Part shown: piece after piece, positions 1 to 6,189 of the stretch
Numbering within the stretch: the stretch's first letter is position 1
Layout of the letters: each line of letters opens with the position of its first letter
DNA from: Burkholderiales bacterium
Lineage (GTDB): Bacteria > Pseudomonadota > Gammaproteobacteria > Burkholderiales > Usitatibacteraceae
DNA: 6,189 bases
Reading direction: 5' to 3'
NCBI GenBank assembly: GCA_017880705.1
Contig: JADGRS010000205.1
Location: forward strand, 1 to 6,189
Notes under the pieces: model-generated
What the model was told of the DNA's origin: nothing
The model's input: only the letters and a program-made list of their open reading frames with translations
The model's database searches: none
Position numbers and translations under genes: made by a program

Positions 1-4
1 AAGC

Positions 5-1024
5 TTGCGTAAGCTTTCGGTCGTGATACCGGTCTACGGTAGCGCCGCCATTCTGCCGGAGCTCGTGCGGCAGATCCACGACGCTCTGACCGCACGATTG
101 CTCTCGGAGGATGAATTCGAGATTGTACTGGTGAATGACTGCGGGCCCGACGATAGCTGGACCGTGATTCGCGAGTTGGCTGTCGAACGATCCTATTTGA
201 AGGCACTAGGATTGAGGAAGAATGCGGGTCAGCACAACGCGATTATGGCTGGCCTGAATTTCGCCTCCGGCAACGTGATCGTGATGATGGATGATGATCT
301 TCAACACTCGCCTTACGACATTCCTAGCCTGTACGAAAAGGTACAGCAAGGCTACGACGTGTGTTACGCAGACTTCACCAGACGACACCATGCAAGATGG
401 AAGGTCGTAGGCAGTGCGATCAACGACCGTGTCGCGGGCTACCTGCTGAAGAAACCTCCGGGCCTGTACCTCTCGCCTTTCAAGGCAATCAACCGTGAAA
501 TTCGCAACGAACTCGTCAAATATCACGGCCCACACGTTTATCTCGACGGCCTCATCCTGACGATCACCGCTAACATTGCCGAAGTCACTGTCGAGCACCA
601 CCCGCGCCTATCTGGTCACAGCGGCTACGGCTTCGCGCGATCCACATCGCTCTGGCTAAAAATGGCCACCAACTTCTCAATCGCCCCATTGCGACTTGCG
701 TCGCTTATCGGGTTGTTCTTTTCTTGCCTGGGACTGCTGCTCGCCGCATACCTGGTCGCGATGCGCCTCGGAAATGACCGTGTTCCGGAGGGATGGACCT
801 CATTGATGGTCATGGTGCTAATGGTGGGCGGAATTCAACTTCTGGCGCTGGGTGCAATTGGAGAATATATGGGCCGGGTATTTCTCACGATTAACAAGCG
901 CCCGCAATTTGTGGTGGCCTCCGTGGTCAATTTCAGCGATCAGGAAAATTTTGCATCATCCACGCAACATTCCATTGAGCGTGCTGCCACCACCGACCAT
1001 CTTGCCGCACAGCCCCCGCACCCC

Positions 1025-1033
<9 letters not shown>
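5..1033 (+). CDS. Family 2 glycosyltransferase, polyprenyl-phosphate sugar transferase type (ArnC/GtrB/DPM1-like)
   Basis: This gene probably transfers a sugar from a nucleotide donor to a lipid carrier (undecaprenyl phosphate) at the inner face of the membrane, for O-antigen or capsule-type glycan modification. The 342 residues begin with the GT-A signature LSVVIPVYG (residues 4-12), followed by EIVLVNDCGPDDSW (39-52), the nucleotide-proximal KNAGQHNAIMAGL (72-84) and the metal-binding acidic run MMDDDLQHSP (94-103). Two hydrophobic segments at about 231-253 and 265-287 match the paired C-terminal membrane helices of the ArnC/GtrB group, and length is normal for it. The TTG start at base 5 puts the first beta strand where family members have it, but the frame is open to the window edge, so a start a few codons upstream is possible. 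The last ~40 residues look unstructured. It is lower in GC than the genes beyond 1178 and abuts gmd, which fits a glycan locus. The sugar is not determinable. Confidence 0.88.
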
Positions 1034-1520
<487 letters not shown>

Positions 1521-1521
1521 T

Positions 1522-1986
1522 TTACTCCTCGACCATGTCCGGATTCACCACGGCTTTCAGCGTCGTCTCGACCTTGCCGTCGCGCTCGCGGGTGGAAAAC
1601 CACCACACCGCGCCCTTGCGCACCGAGACACCGCCCTCGCCGCCGCGCAGCAGTTGCGCGGCCACTTCCCCCAGCGTCGGCTGGTGTCCCACCACGAGGA
1701 CATTGCGCCCCGCCGAGGGCCATCCGGTTTCGCTCAGGAGCTTCTGGGGCGACGTGTCCGTCGACGCCGCATCGCTCACCTCGAAGGCCAGGTCCAGCGC
1801 CTCGACGGTCTGCAGCGTGCGATTGGCGGGGCTCACCAGGACGCGCCAATCGCCCTCGAGCCGCGGCTTCAGCCATTCGGCCATCTTCGCCGCCTGCTTG
1901 CGCCCTCGCTTCGTGAGGCTGCGCGCAAGGTCGCCCCCGCCGCCGGCATCCTCGGCTTCCGCGTGCCTCCAGAGAATCAGCTCCAT
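1522..1986 (-). CDS. sixA: SixA-like phosphohistidine phosphatase (histidine phosphatase superfamily)
   Basis: This is a small cytoplasmic phosphatase of the histidine phosphatase (RHG) superfamily. The E. coli relative SixA removes phosphate from phosphohistidine of phosphotransfer proteins. The 154 residues open with MELILWRHAEAED: Arg7-His8 is the catalytic RH pair and His8 the phospho-accepting nucleophile. SPANRTLQT (52-60) supplies the conserved Arg56, and VLVVGHQPTLG (96-106) supplies the second catalytic His101. Length matches SixA (about 160). The ATG at 1986 was chosen because the RH motif follows within six residues, as is typical, and GAGG lies 6 bases upstream. An in-frame extension to 2028 adds 14 residues with no family match. 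The gene lies 46 bases downstream of the EamA permease gene on the same strand and its terminal GAG GAG codons double as the Shine-Dalgarno of the PhyH remnant. The physiological substrate is unknown. Confidence 0.88.
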   Translation of the reverse strand: MELILWRHAEAEDAGGGGDLARSLTKRGRKQAAKMAEWLKPRLEGDWRVLVSPANRTLQTVEALDLAFEVSDAASTDTSPQKLLSETGWPSAGRNVLVVGHQPTLGEVAAQLLRGGEGGVSVRKGAVWWFSTRERDGKVETTLKAVVNPDMVEE

Positions 1987-2032
1987 CGCTCGCCTCGCTA
2001 TTCCGTGTTCGACCGCGCCGCGCGCCAAACGA

Positions 2033-2965
2033 TCACGGCTCGGGCTCCGCGACCGGCACGACGCGGCGCCCGCGCGTGGTGAGGGTGATGCCGCCCAGGA
2101 TCAGCCCGATGCCGGCGACGTGATACGGCTGGATGCGCTCGTCGAGGAAGATCCACGCGAGGAGGCTTCCGAACACCGGCATCAGGTGCATGAAGATTCC
2201 GGCGACGTTGGATCCGATCTCGTGCACCGCGCGATTCCAGAAGACGTAGCCCACGAACGACGGAAACACCGCCACGTACGCCATCGCGGCGACCGTCGCG
2301 GGAGTGAACTCGACGTGGCCGCCGAAGAACAACATCTCGACGACGAAGAGCGGCAGCAAGAGCACGACGCCCACCGTCGCGCAGCACGCAAGGAGCGCGA
2401 GGCCCGAGATCTCCGGTGGTTTCATGCGCAGGAACACGGTATACGCCGCCCAGAAGATCATCCCCGCGAGGACGATGAGGTCTCCCTTGTTGAGACGCAG
2501 CTGCGCGAGGATCGCGGGATCGCCGTGCGTGAGGATCGCGAGCACGCCCACGAGCGAGACCGCCACGCCGAGCGCCTGCACGCGCGTGATCGTGTCGCGA
2601 TACACGAGCCATCCGATCACGATGATCATGATCGGCACGGAGCTGTTGAGGATCACGCCGTTGGTGGCGGTGGTGTACTGCAGCCCCGCGTAAGCGAACA
2701 TGTTGTGCAGCCCCGTACCCCAGAACCCGAGCCACGCGACGAGCCTCCAGCGCTTGCGGATCGCGGGCCATTGGTCGCGGACCTGGGGCCACGCGAAGGG
2801 CAGCATCACCGCGAGCGCTCCCACCCAGCGGATGAAGGTGAACGCGAGCGGCGACACGTGCCCCGTGATCGCCCGGCCGATCACCCAGTTGATCGACCAG
2901 AAGAGAATCGTGAGGGTGAGCAGGAGATACGGCGACGCGTGGAACGCCGGGGCGCTGCGGGGCAT
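2033..2965 (-). CDS. EamA/DMT-family permease
   Basis: This is an inner-membrane transporter of the drug/metabolite transporter (10-TMS, RhaT/EamA) family. Members export amino acids, metabolites or drugs, and the substrate here is not predictable. The 310 residues hold two tandem EamA repeats at about 12-147 and 161-297. The first contains FWSINWVIGRAI (22-33) and TTATNGVILNSSVPIMI (98-114). The second contains MIFWAAYTVFLR (169-180) and the conserved late segment SNVAGIFMHLMPVFGSLLAW followed by FLDERI (252-278). About ten hydrophobic helices are apparent, which is full length for the family. The ATG at 2965 was preferred over an in-frame start at 3037 because it directly precedes the first helix and because a consensus -10 box lies between the two. 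No strong Shine-Dalgarno is seen. It is the first gene of the minus-strand set with sixA and the PhyH remnant, and diverges from the MFS gene. Confidence 0.9.
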   Translation of the reverse strand: MPRSAPAFHASPYLLLTLTILFWSINWVIGRAITGHVSPLAFTFIRWVGALAVMLPFAWPQVRDQWPAIRKRWRLVAWLGFWGTGLHNMFAYAGLQYTTATNGVILNSSVPIMIIVIGWLVYRDTITRVQALGVAVSLVGVLAILTHGDPAILAQLRLNKGDLIVLAGMIFWAAYTVFLRMKPPEISGLALLACCATVGVVLLLPLFVVEMLFFGGHVEFTPATVAAMAYVAVFPSFVGYVFWNRAVHEIGSNVAGIFMHLMPVFGSLLAWIFLDERIQPYHVAGIGLILGGITLTTRGRRVVPVAEPEP

Positions 2966-2993
2966 CGAAGATGGGCTGCGTGCGGGAGCCGCG

Positions 2994-2999
2994 ATTATA
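2994..2999 (-). promoter_or_regulatory. -10 element for the EamA-sixA-PhyH transcript
   Basis: The minus strand reads TATAAT exactly here, 28 bases upstream of the EamA ATG, in the 74-base gap between two divergent genes in otherwise very GC-rich DNA. A start around 2987 would give a leader of about 20 bases. No good -35 is present at 17 bases (it reads CGGTGG), and TG stands two bases rather than one before the hexamer, so any promoter may be activator-dependent or weak. Confidence 0.5.
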
Positions 3000-3039
3000 C
3001 GCAGGTGATAACCTTTCCACCGATGACCAGCCCGCATCC

Positions 3040-4665
3040 ATGAGCGAGAATCTCCCCGCGCCCGAAGAGCCGAAAGTCGAGAGGAAATCGACTTGGGCGC
3101 CGCTGCGCCTGCCCACGTTCCGGGTGCTCTGGCTCGTCTGGATGGCGTCCAACGTCTGCATGTGGATGAACGACGTGGCGTCGGCCTGGCTCATGACGTC
3201 GCTCACCTCCTCGCCCACGCTGATCGCGCTGGTGCAGACCGCGTCGTCGCTCCCGGTGTTCCTGTTCGGCCTGCCGAGCGGCGCGCTCGCCGACATTCTC
3301 GACCGGCGCCGCTACTTCCTGGTTTCCCAGTTCTGGATCGCGTCGACGGCGGCCTTGCTGTGCAGCTTCGCGCTCGCCGGGCATCTCACCGCGCCGGTGC
3401 TCCTCGCCCTCGTCTTCACCAACGGCATCGGGCTCGCGATTCGCTGGCCCGTCTATGCCGCGATCCTTCCGGAGGTCGTGCCGCGCTCCCAGCTGGGCGA
3501 CGCGCTCGCGTTGAATGCCGTGGCGGTGAATACGTCGCGGGTCATAGGCCCGCTCGTCGCCGGCGCGATCATCGCCTCGGCCGGCACCGAATACGTCTAC
3601 GCGGTCAACTTCGTGGTCTCGATCGTCGCGGCCATCGTGCTCTTCCGCTGGAAGCGCGAGACCAAACCGTCGGTCCTTCCCGGCGAGCGCTTCATCGGGG
3701 CCATGCGCCTGGGCTTCCAGTTCGCGCGCGAATCGCGGCGCCTGCGCGATGCGCTCGTGCGCACGGCGGTCTTCTTCCTCCACGCCACGGCGGTCTTCGC
3801 CCTCCTCCCGCTCGTCGCGAAACAGTTGGGCGGCAACGAGGGCGCGTTCACGTACACGCTGCTCCTTTCGTCGCTGGGATTCGGCGCCATCGCAGTGAGC
3901 ACGCTCATCCCGCGGCTGCGGATGCGCTGGACTCGCGACGAGATCGTCGTGGGCGGCTCGATCATCAACGCGATCGGCATCGCGACGCTCGCATTCGCCC
4001 CCAGCGTGTGGATCGCCGTTCCCGCGATGGTCGCCTCGGGCGCCGCGTGGATCCTCGTCGCGAATTCCGTGACCATCGCCGCGCAGCTGGCACTTCCCGA
4101 CTGGGTGCGCGCGCGCGGCATGGCGATCTACCAGATGGCGATCATGGGGGGCGCGGCGCTGGGCGCCGTGATCTGGGGAAAGATCGCCGAGCACTCGAGC
4201 GTGCCCACGAGCCTCGCCGCCTGCGCGGTGAGCATGGTGGCATTCCTCGCGTTCACGCGCGGGCGCACGCTCGAAGGCTCCGAGGATCACACGCCGACGC
4301 GGCCCTGGCAGGAGCCGGTCCCGGCGCTCCCGATCGAGCTGGACGACGGCCCGGTGATGGTCACGATCGAGTACCACATCGATCCAGCGCGCCGCCCGGA
4401 GTTCGAGGAGGTGATGGCCGAATCGCGCGGCGCGAGGCTGCGCGCGGGCGCGGTCTCGTGGGGCCTCTTCGAGGACATCGAGCGGCCCGAACGCTTCGTC
4501 GAGTACTTCGCCTGCGTCACGTGGGTCGACTACCTGCGCCGCTTCGACCGCTTCACCGCCGCCGACGAGGCGCTGCAGCAACGCCGACATGCCCACCACA
4601 TCGCCGAGGATCCCCCGCGCATCTCGCGCTACGTCGCGCGGCATCCGGGTGTCACTCGGTCATAA
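3040..4665 (+). CDS. MFS exporter with C-terminal ABM-like domain (PF05977 / EntS-type)
   Basis: This is an inner-membrane major facilitator of the family that includes the enterobactin exporter EntS and many uncharacterised efflux proteins; the substrate is unknown. Of 541 residues, about 20-410 form the transporter. After a soluble N-terminus come FRVLWLVWMASNVCMWMNDV (27-46), the motif-A-like loop GALADILDRRRYFL (81-94), then SRVIGPLVAGAI (166-177) and a second half beginning near residue 240. Residues 438-520 are a soluble, cytoplasm-facing domain (VMVTIEYHIDP to HAHH) that resembles antibiotic-biosynthesis-monooxygenase ferredoxin-like folds, with a WGLFEDIERPERFVE core (474-488). The total length and this appendix are usual for PF05977 proteins. 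The ATG at 3040 was chosen because it gives a family-like N-terminus; an in-frame ATG at 2971 would read through the promoter gap. No clear Shine-Dalgarno is visible. It diverges from the EamA gene and converges on the lipoprotein gene. Confidence 0.9.
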   Translation: MSENLPAPEEPKVERKSTWAPLRLPTFRVLWLVWMASNVCMWMNDVASAWLMTSLTSSPTLIALVQTASSLPVFLFGLPSGALADILDRRRYFLVSQFWIASTAALLCSFALAGHLTAPVLLALVFTNGIGLAIRWPVYAAILPEVVPRSQLGDALALNAVAVNTSRVIGPLVAGAIIASAGTEYVYAVNFVVSIVAAIVLFRWKRETKPSVLPGERFIGAMRLGFQFARESRRLRDALVRTAVFFLHATAVFALLPLVAKQLGGNEGAFTYTLLLSSLGFGAIAVSTLIPRLRMRWTRDEIVVGGSIINAIGIATLAFAPSVWIAVPAMVASGAAWILVANSVTIAAQLALPDWVRARGMAIYQMAIMGGAALGAVIWGKIAEHSSVPTSLAACAVSMVAFLAFTRGRTLEGSEDHTPTRPWQEPVPALPIELDDGPVMVTIEYHIDPARRPEFEEVMAESRGARLRAGAVSWGLFEDIERPERFVEYFACVTWVDYLRRFDRFTAADEALQQRRHAHHIAEDPPRISRYVARHPGVTRS

Positions 4666-4691
4666 GACCTGGTAGGTGAGAAAGGCCGGGC
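4666..4691. other. Convergent intergenic gap, no clear terminator
   Basis: Only 26 bases separate the MFS stop from the oppositely oriented lipoprotein stop. A four-base stem (ACCT/AGGT) is present, but no GC-rich hairpin followed by a T run on either strand. Termination is therefore either factor-dependent or located inside the neighbouring genes. Confidence 0.5.
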
Positions 4692-5372
4692 TCATCTTGC
4701 TTCATCGTATGCCTTCAAGAAATCGTCGAATGGCCCGCAAGCGGACTTAATCATCAGATGGGACAGCGACAGCGTCCCCGTAAGAGGAACACCGGCTTTC
4801 CCATCGCGAACCATCTCGATGTCGAATGCCCTCACGGTCCTTGGCACGCGCTTCCACAAGCATGTGTCTCCAAGGTATAGAAAGTGGGTGGCGCCGGCGA
4901 GAACCGGCAAAATTCGCTTGCCGTATTCGTTTACGGAGCCGTCAAAGCGTTGAAGGGCGATCGTCTTGCCATCCCAGAAGGATTCGCGAAGCGACAAGTT
5001 AATGCGAGTACCTGGTGAAGAGTGGCCATAGTTGGAAAGAGTGACTGGCAAGAAGTCGCTCTTGAAGACCAGGAGCTGCGGATCGGAATCGCCCAGCCGA
5101 CCGTCTGCAGGACGGGCAACGGGACCCCAGCCAGCGATCCGGAATGCGCCTGCGGCGTCGCTCTTCGTCTCTTCGACGTGGAGGACCCCGATCGAGTGGC
5201 CCTCAAGGCCTCCTTGCAGCTGCCACTGCGCGAGTACGAGCACGTCGGCCAGTGGCTCTCGCGTTTTCGAGTCAACGACGCGGCCCTGAATCGGCGCGCC
5301 CACGTATTCCGATGGCGGCAGAGCACACGCCGTGGTTGAGACGGACAAGAGAATTGAAATCAAGTGTTTCAT
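4692..5372 (-). CDS. Predicted lipoprotein with carboxypeptidase-regulatory-like beta domain, function unknown
   Basis: I do not recognise a named family. The 226-residue product starts with a short Lys/His n-region, a hydrophobic stretch LISILLSVSTTA (4-15) and Cys16, consistent with a lipoprotein signal. The lipobox is weak, with Thr rather than Leu/Val at -3, so a cleaved signal peptide of another type is possible. Residues 28-83 (IQGRVVDSKTREPLADVLVL, then TKSDAAGAFRIAGW) have the pattern of a carboxypeptidase-regulatory-like or peptidase-associated beta sandwich, common in secreted and periplasmic proteins. The remainder is not recognised; Cys171 and Cys212 could pair. The ATG is 16 bases after the permease stop on the same strand, so co-transcription is likely, though the Shine-Dalgarno is weak. 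Its GC (57% in the 60 bases sampled) is visibly below that of the MFS gene, suggesting a later acquisition. The reading frame is intact. Confidence 0.7.
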   Translation of the reverse strand: MKHLISILLSVSTTACALPPSEYVGAPIQGRVVDSKTREPLADVLVLAQWQLQGGLEGHSIGVLHVEETKSDAAGAFRIAGWGPVARPADGRLGDSDPQLLVFKSDFLPVTLSNYGHSSPGTRINLSLRESFWDGKTIALQRFDGSVNEYGKRILPVLAGATHFLYLGDTCLWKRVPRTVRAFDIEMVRDGKAGVPLTGTLSLSHLMIKSACGPFDDFLKAYDEAR

Positions 5373-5388
5373 TCGCGATGTGCCCGGC

Positions 5389-6189
5389 TCAAGTGACGGC
5401 GCGAATCGTCGCCAATGGCGGCGAGCTCACGGCGCGGCGAGTGCCGAGGAGCCCCGCGATCGCGACGCCCGCGCCGCCAATCACGATGCCCGCCAACGGC
5501 AGGCCCCAGTGGAATTCGTAGGGAATGCCGAGCACGCGGTCGGCGAGGACCATCGCGAGGGCGACGGCGCCCGCGGAGGCGATGACGCCCGCCAGCAATC
5601 CGATCGCCAGGAATTCCGCGAGCTGCAGCACCATGAGCTGATGGCGGCTCGCGCCCAGCGTGCGAAGAATCGCGCCCTCGAAGACGCGCTCGTCCTGCGT
5701 CGACGAGATCGCGGCGAACAGCACGACCAGCCCCGCGGCGATCGCGAAGAGGAACACGAACTCCACCGCGCGCGACACCTGATCTGTGATGCGCTGGAAC
5801 TGCGCCATCAGCGCCGAGAGATCGATCACGCTCACGTTGGGAAACTGGCGCACGAGCCCGCTGATCACGTCGTCGCGTCCCGACGGCAAATGGAAGCTCG
5901 TGATCCAGCTCGCGGGATAGGACGCGAGGACGCTCGGGCTCGCGATCACGAAGAAATTGGGCTTGAACGAATCCCAGTCCACCTTGCGGAGGCTCGTCGC
6001 CTTCGCCGTGAATCGCGATCCCGCCACGTCGAAGGTGAGCATGTCGCCCACCTTGATGCCGAGCGTCTTCGCGAGCCCCTCCTCGACGGAAAACTGCGGG
6101 TCCTTCGATTCCGGCGTCCAGAACTTCCCGGCAACGATCTTGTTGTCGGGACGATTCGCCGCTGCCCACGAAAGGTTGAACTCGCGCTC
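5389..6189 (-). CDS. ybbP: YbbP-like FtsX-family ABC transporter permease, C-terminal part (cut by window edge)
   Basis: This is the C-terminal 266 residues of an inner-membrane ABC permease of the FtsX/MacB-like class. E. coli YbbP is about 800 residues, so roughly two thirds is off the right edge. The frame is open to base 6189. The periplasmic portion shows NKIVAGKFW (16-24) and SVEEGLAKTLGIKVGDM (34-50), characteristic of YbbP-type proteins. The FtsX domain follows: a helix at about 141-163, the cytoplasmic coupling segment DERVFEGAILRTLGASRHQL (166-185), and two more helices at about 191-215 and 229-250, ending in RRAVSSPPLATIRAVT. YbbP-type permeases normally pair with a YbbA-like ATPase encoded upstream, which here would lie outside the window. 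The role is not settled; family annotations mention lysophospholipase or lipid-related export. The lipoprotein gene follows 16 bases downstream. Confidence 0.85.
   Translation of the reverse strand, partial: EREFNLSWAAANRPDNKIVAGKFWTPESKDPQFSVEEGLAKTLGIKVGDMLTFDVAGSRFTAKATSLRKVDWDSFKPNFFVIASPSVLASYPASWITSFHLPSGRDDVISGLVRQFPNVSVIDLSALMAQFQRITDQVSRAVEFVFLFAIAAGLVVLFAAISSTQDERVFEGAILRTLGASRHQLMVLQLAEFLAIGLLAGVIASAGAVALAMVLADRVLGIPYEFHWGLPLAGIVIGGAGVAIAGLLGTRRAVSSPPLATIRAVT

Noticed and set aside
1..16. Two AAGCTT sites at the very start, possibly marking a cloning boundary
   Set aside because: Two HindIII sites 10 bases apart can occur by chance and no vector sequence is visible.
1535..3043. 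502-codon plus-strand open frame across sixA and the EamA gene
   Set aside because: It is antisense to two well-supported genes and its composition (Arg/Glu/Asp/His repeats) is typical of a GC-rich shadow frame.
1998..3296. 432-codon minus-strand frame spanning the EamA gene, the divergent gap and the MFS start
   Set aside because: It crosses two real genes in a wrong frame and shows no recognisable domain.
2995..4644. Very long open frame on the minus strand (549 codons) opposite the MFS gene, and a 528-codon frame in another plus frame (3093-4679)
   Set aside because: Both translations are Arg/Ala/Asp/His-rich low-complexity shadows produced by G/C third-position bias of the MFS gene; neither shows a family motif.
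4666..4691. Bidirectional terminator between the convergent genes
   Set aside because: Only a four-base stem is present and there is no T run on either side.
5369..6169. 266-codon minus-strand frame overlapping the YbbP-like permease
   Set aside because: It is the shifted frame of the permease gene, Arg/Gly-rich and without membrane segments, whereas the correct frame shows clear FtsX motifs.

Overview
The window looks like a GC-rich proteobacterial chromosome segment. Gene content (SixA-type phosphatase, EamA permease, PF05977-type MFS exporter, YbbP-like FtsX permease) and the heavy G/C third-position bias suggest Betaproteobacteria or a neighbouring lineage. This placement is inferred from family resemblance and composition only. 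Base composition is uneven: sampled 60-base lines are about 50-57% GC in the first gene, about 67% in the MFS gene and about 57% in the small lipoprotein gene.

Layout. Bases 5-1033 (+) encode a complete or nearly complete polyprenyl-phosphate-type family 2 glycosyltransferase. It is followed at once, apparently translationally coupled, by the first ~48 codons of gmd (GDP-mannose 4,6-dehydratase), which carry a one-base deletion. At about 1178 the gmd homology stops dead. From 1179 the opposite strand is a 5' fragment of a phytanoyl-CoA-dioxygenase-family (PhyH) gene, cut exactly inside its catalytic HxD motif, with a lost start codon and an internal amber stop. The PhyH remnant is the last member of a minus-strand set: EamA permease (2965-2033), SixA-like phosphohistidine phosphatase (1986-1522), then PhyH. 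Diverging from the EamA gene is an MFS exporter (3040-4665, +) with a C-terminal antibiotic-biosynthesis-monooxygenase-like domain. A perfect TATAAT on the minus strand lies in the gap between them. Converging on the MFS gene from the right are a YbbP-like FtsX permease, cut by the window edge (6189-5389, -), and a small predicted lipoprotein with a carboxypeptidase-regulatory-like beta domain (5372-4692, -).

How it fits together. The left ~1.18 kb is the edge of a surface-glycan (O-antigen/capsule-like) locus; the rest is ordinary housekeeping and transport neighbourhood. The join at ~1178 is the most noteworthy feature. Two truncated genes meet in opposite orientation at a short inverted repeat, the composition changes there, and all three obvious sequence lesions in the window lie within about 350 bases of it. 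It is either a real rearrangement with decaying ends or an assembly/amplification chimera, and the sequence alone cannot decide. I found no convincing new biological system, CRISPR array, RNA gene or mobile element.
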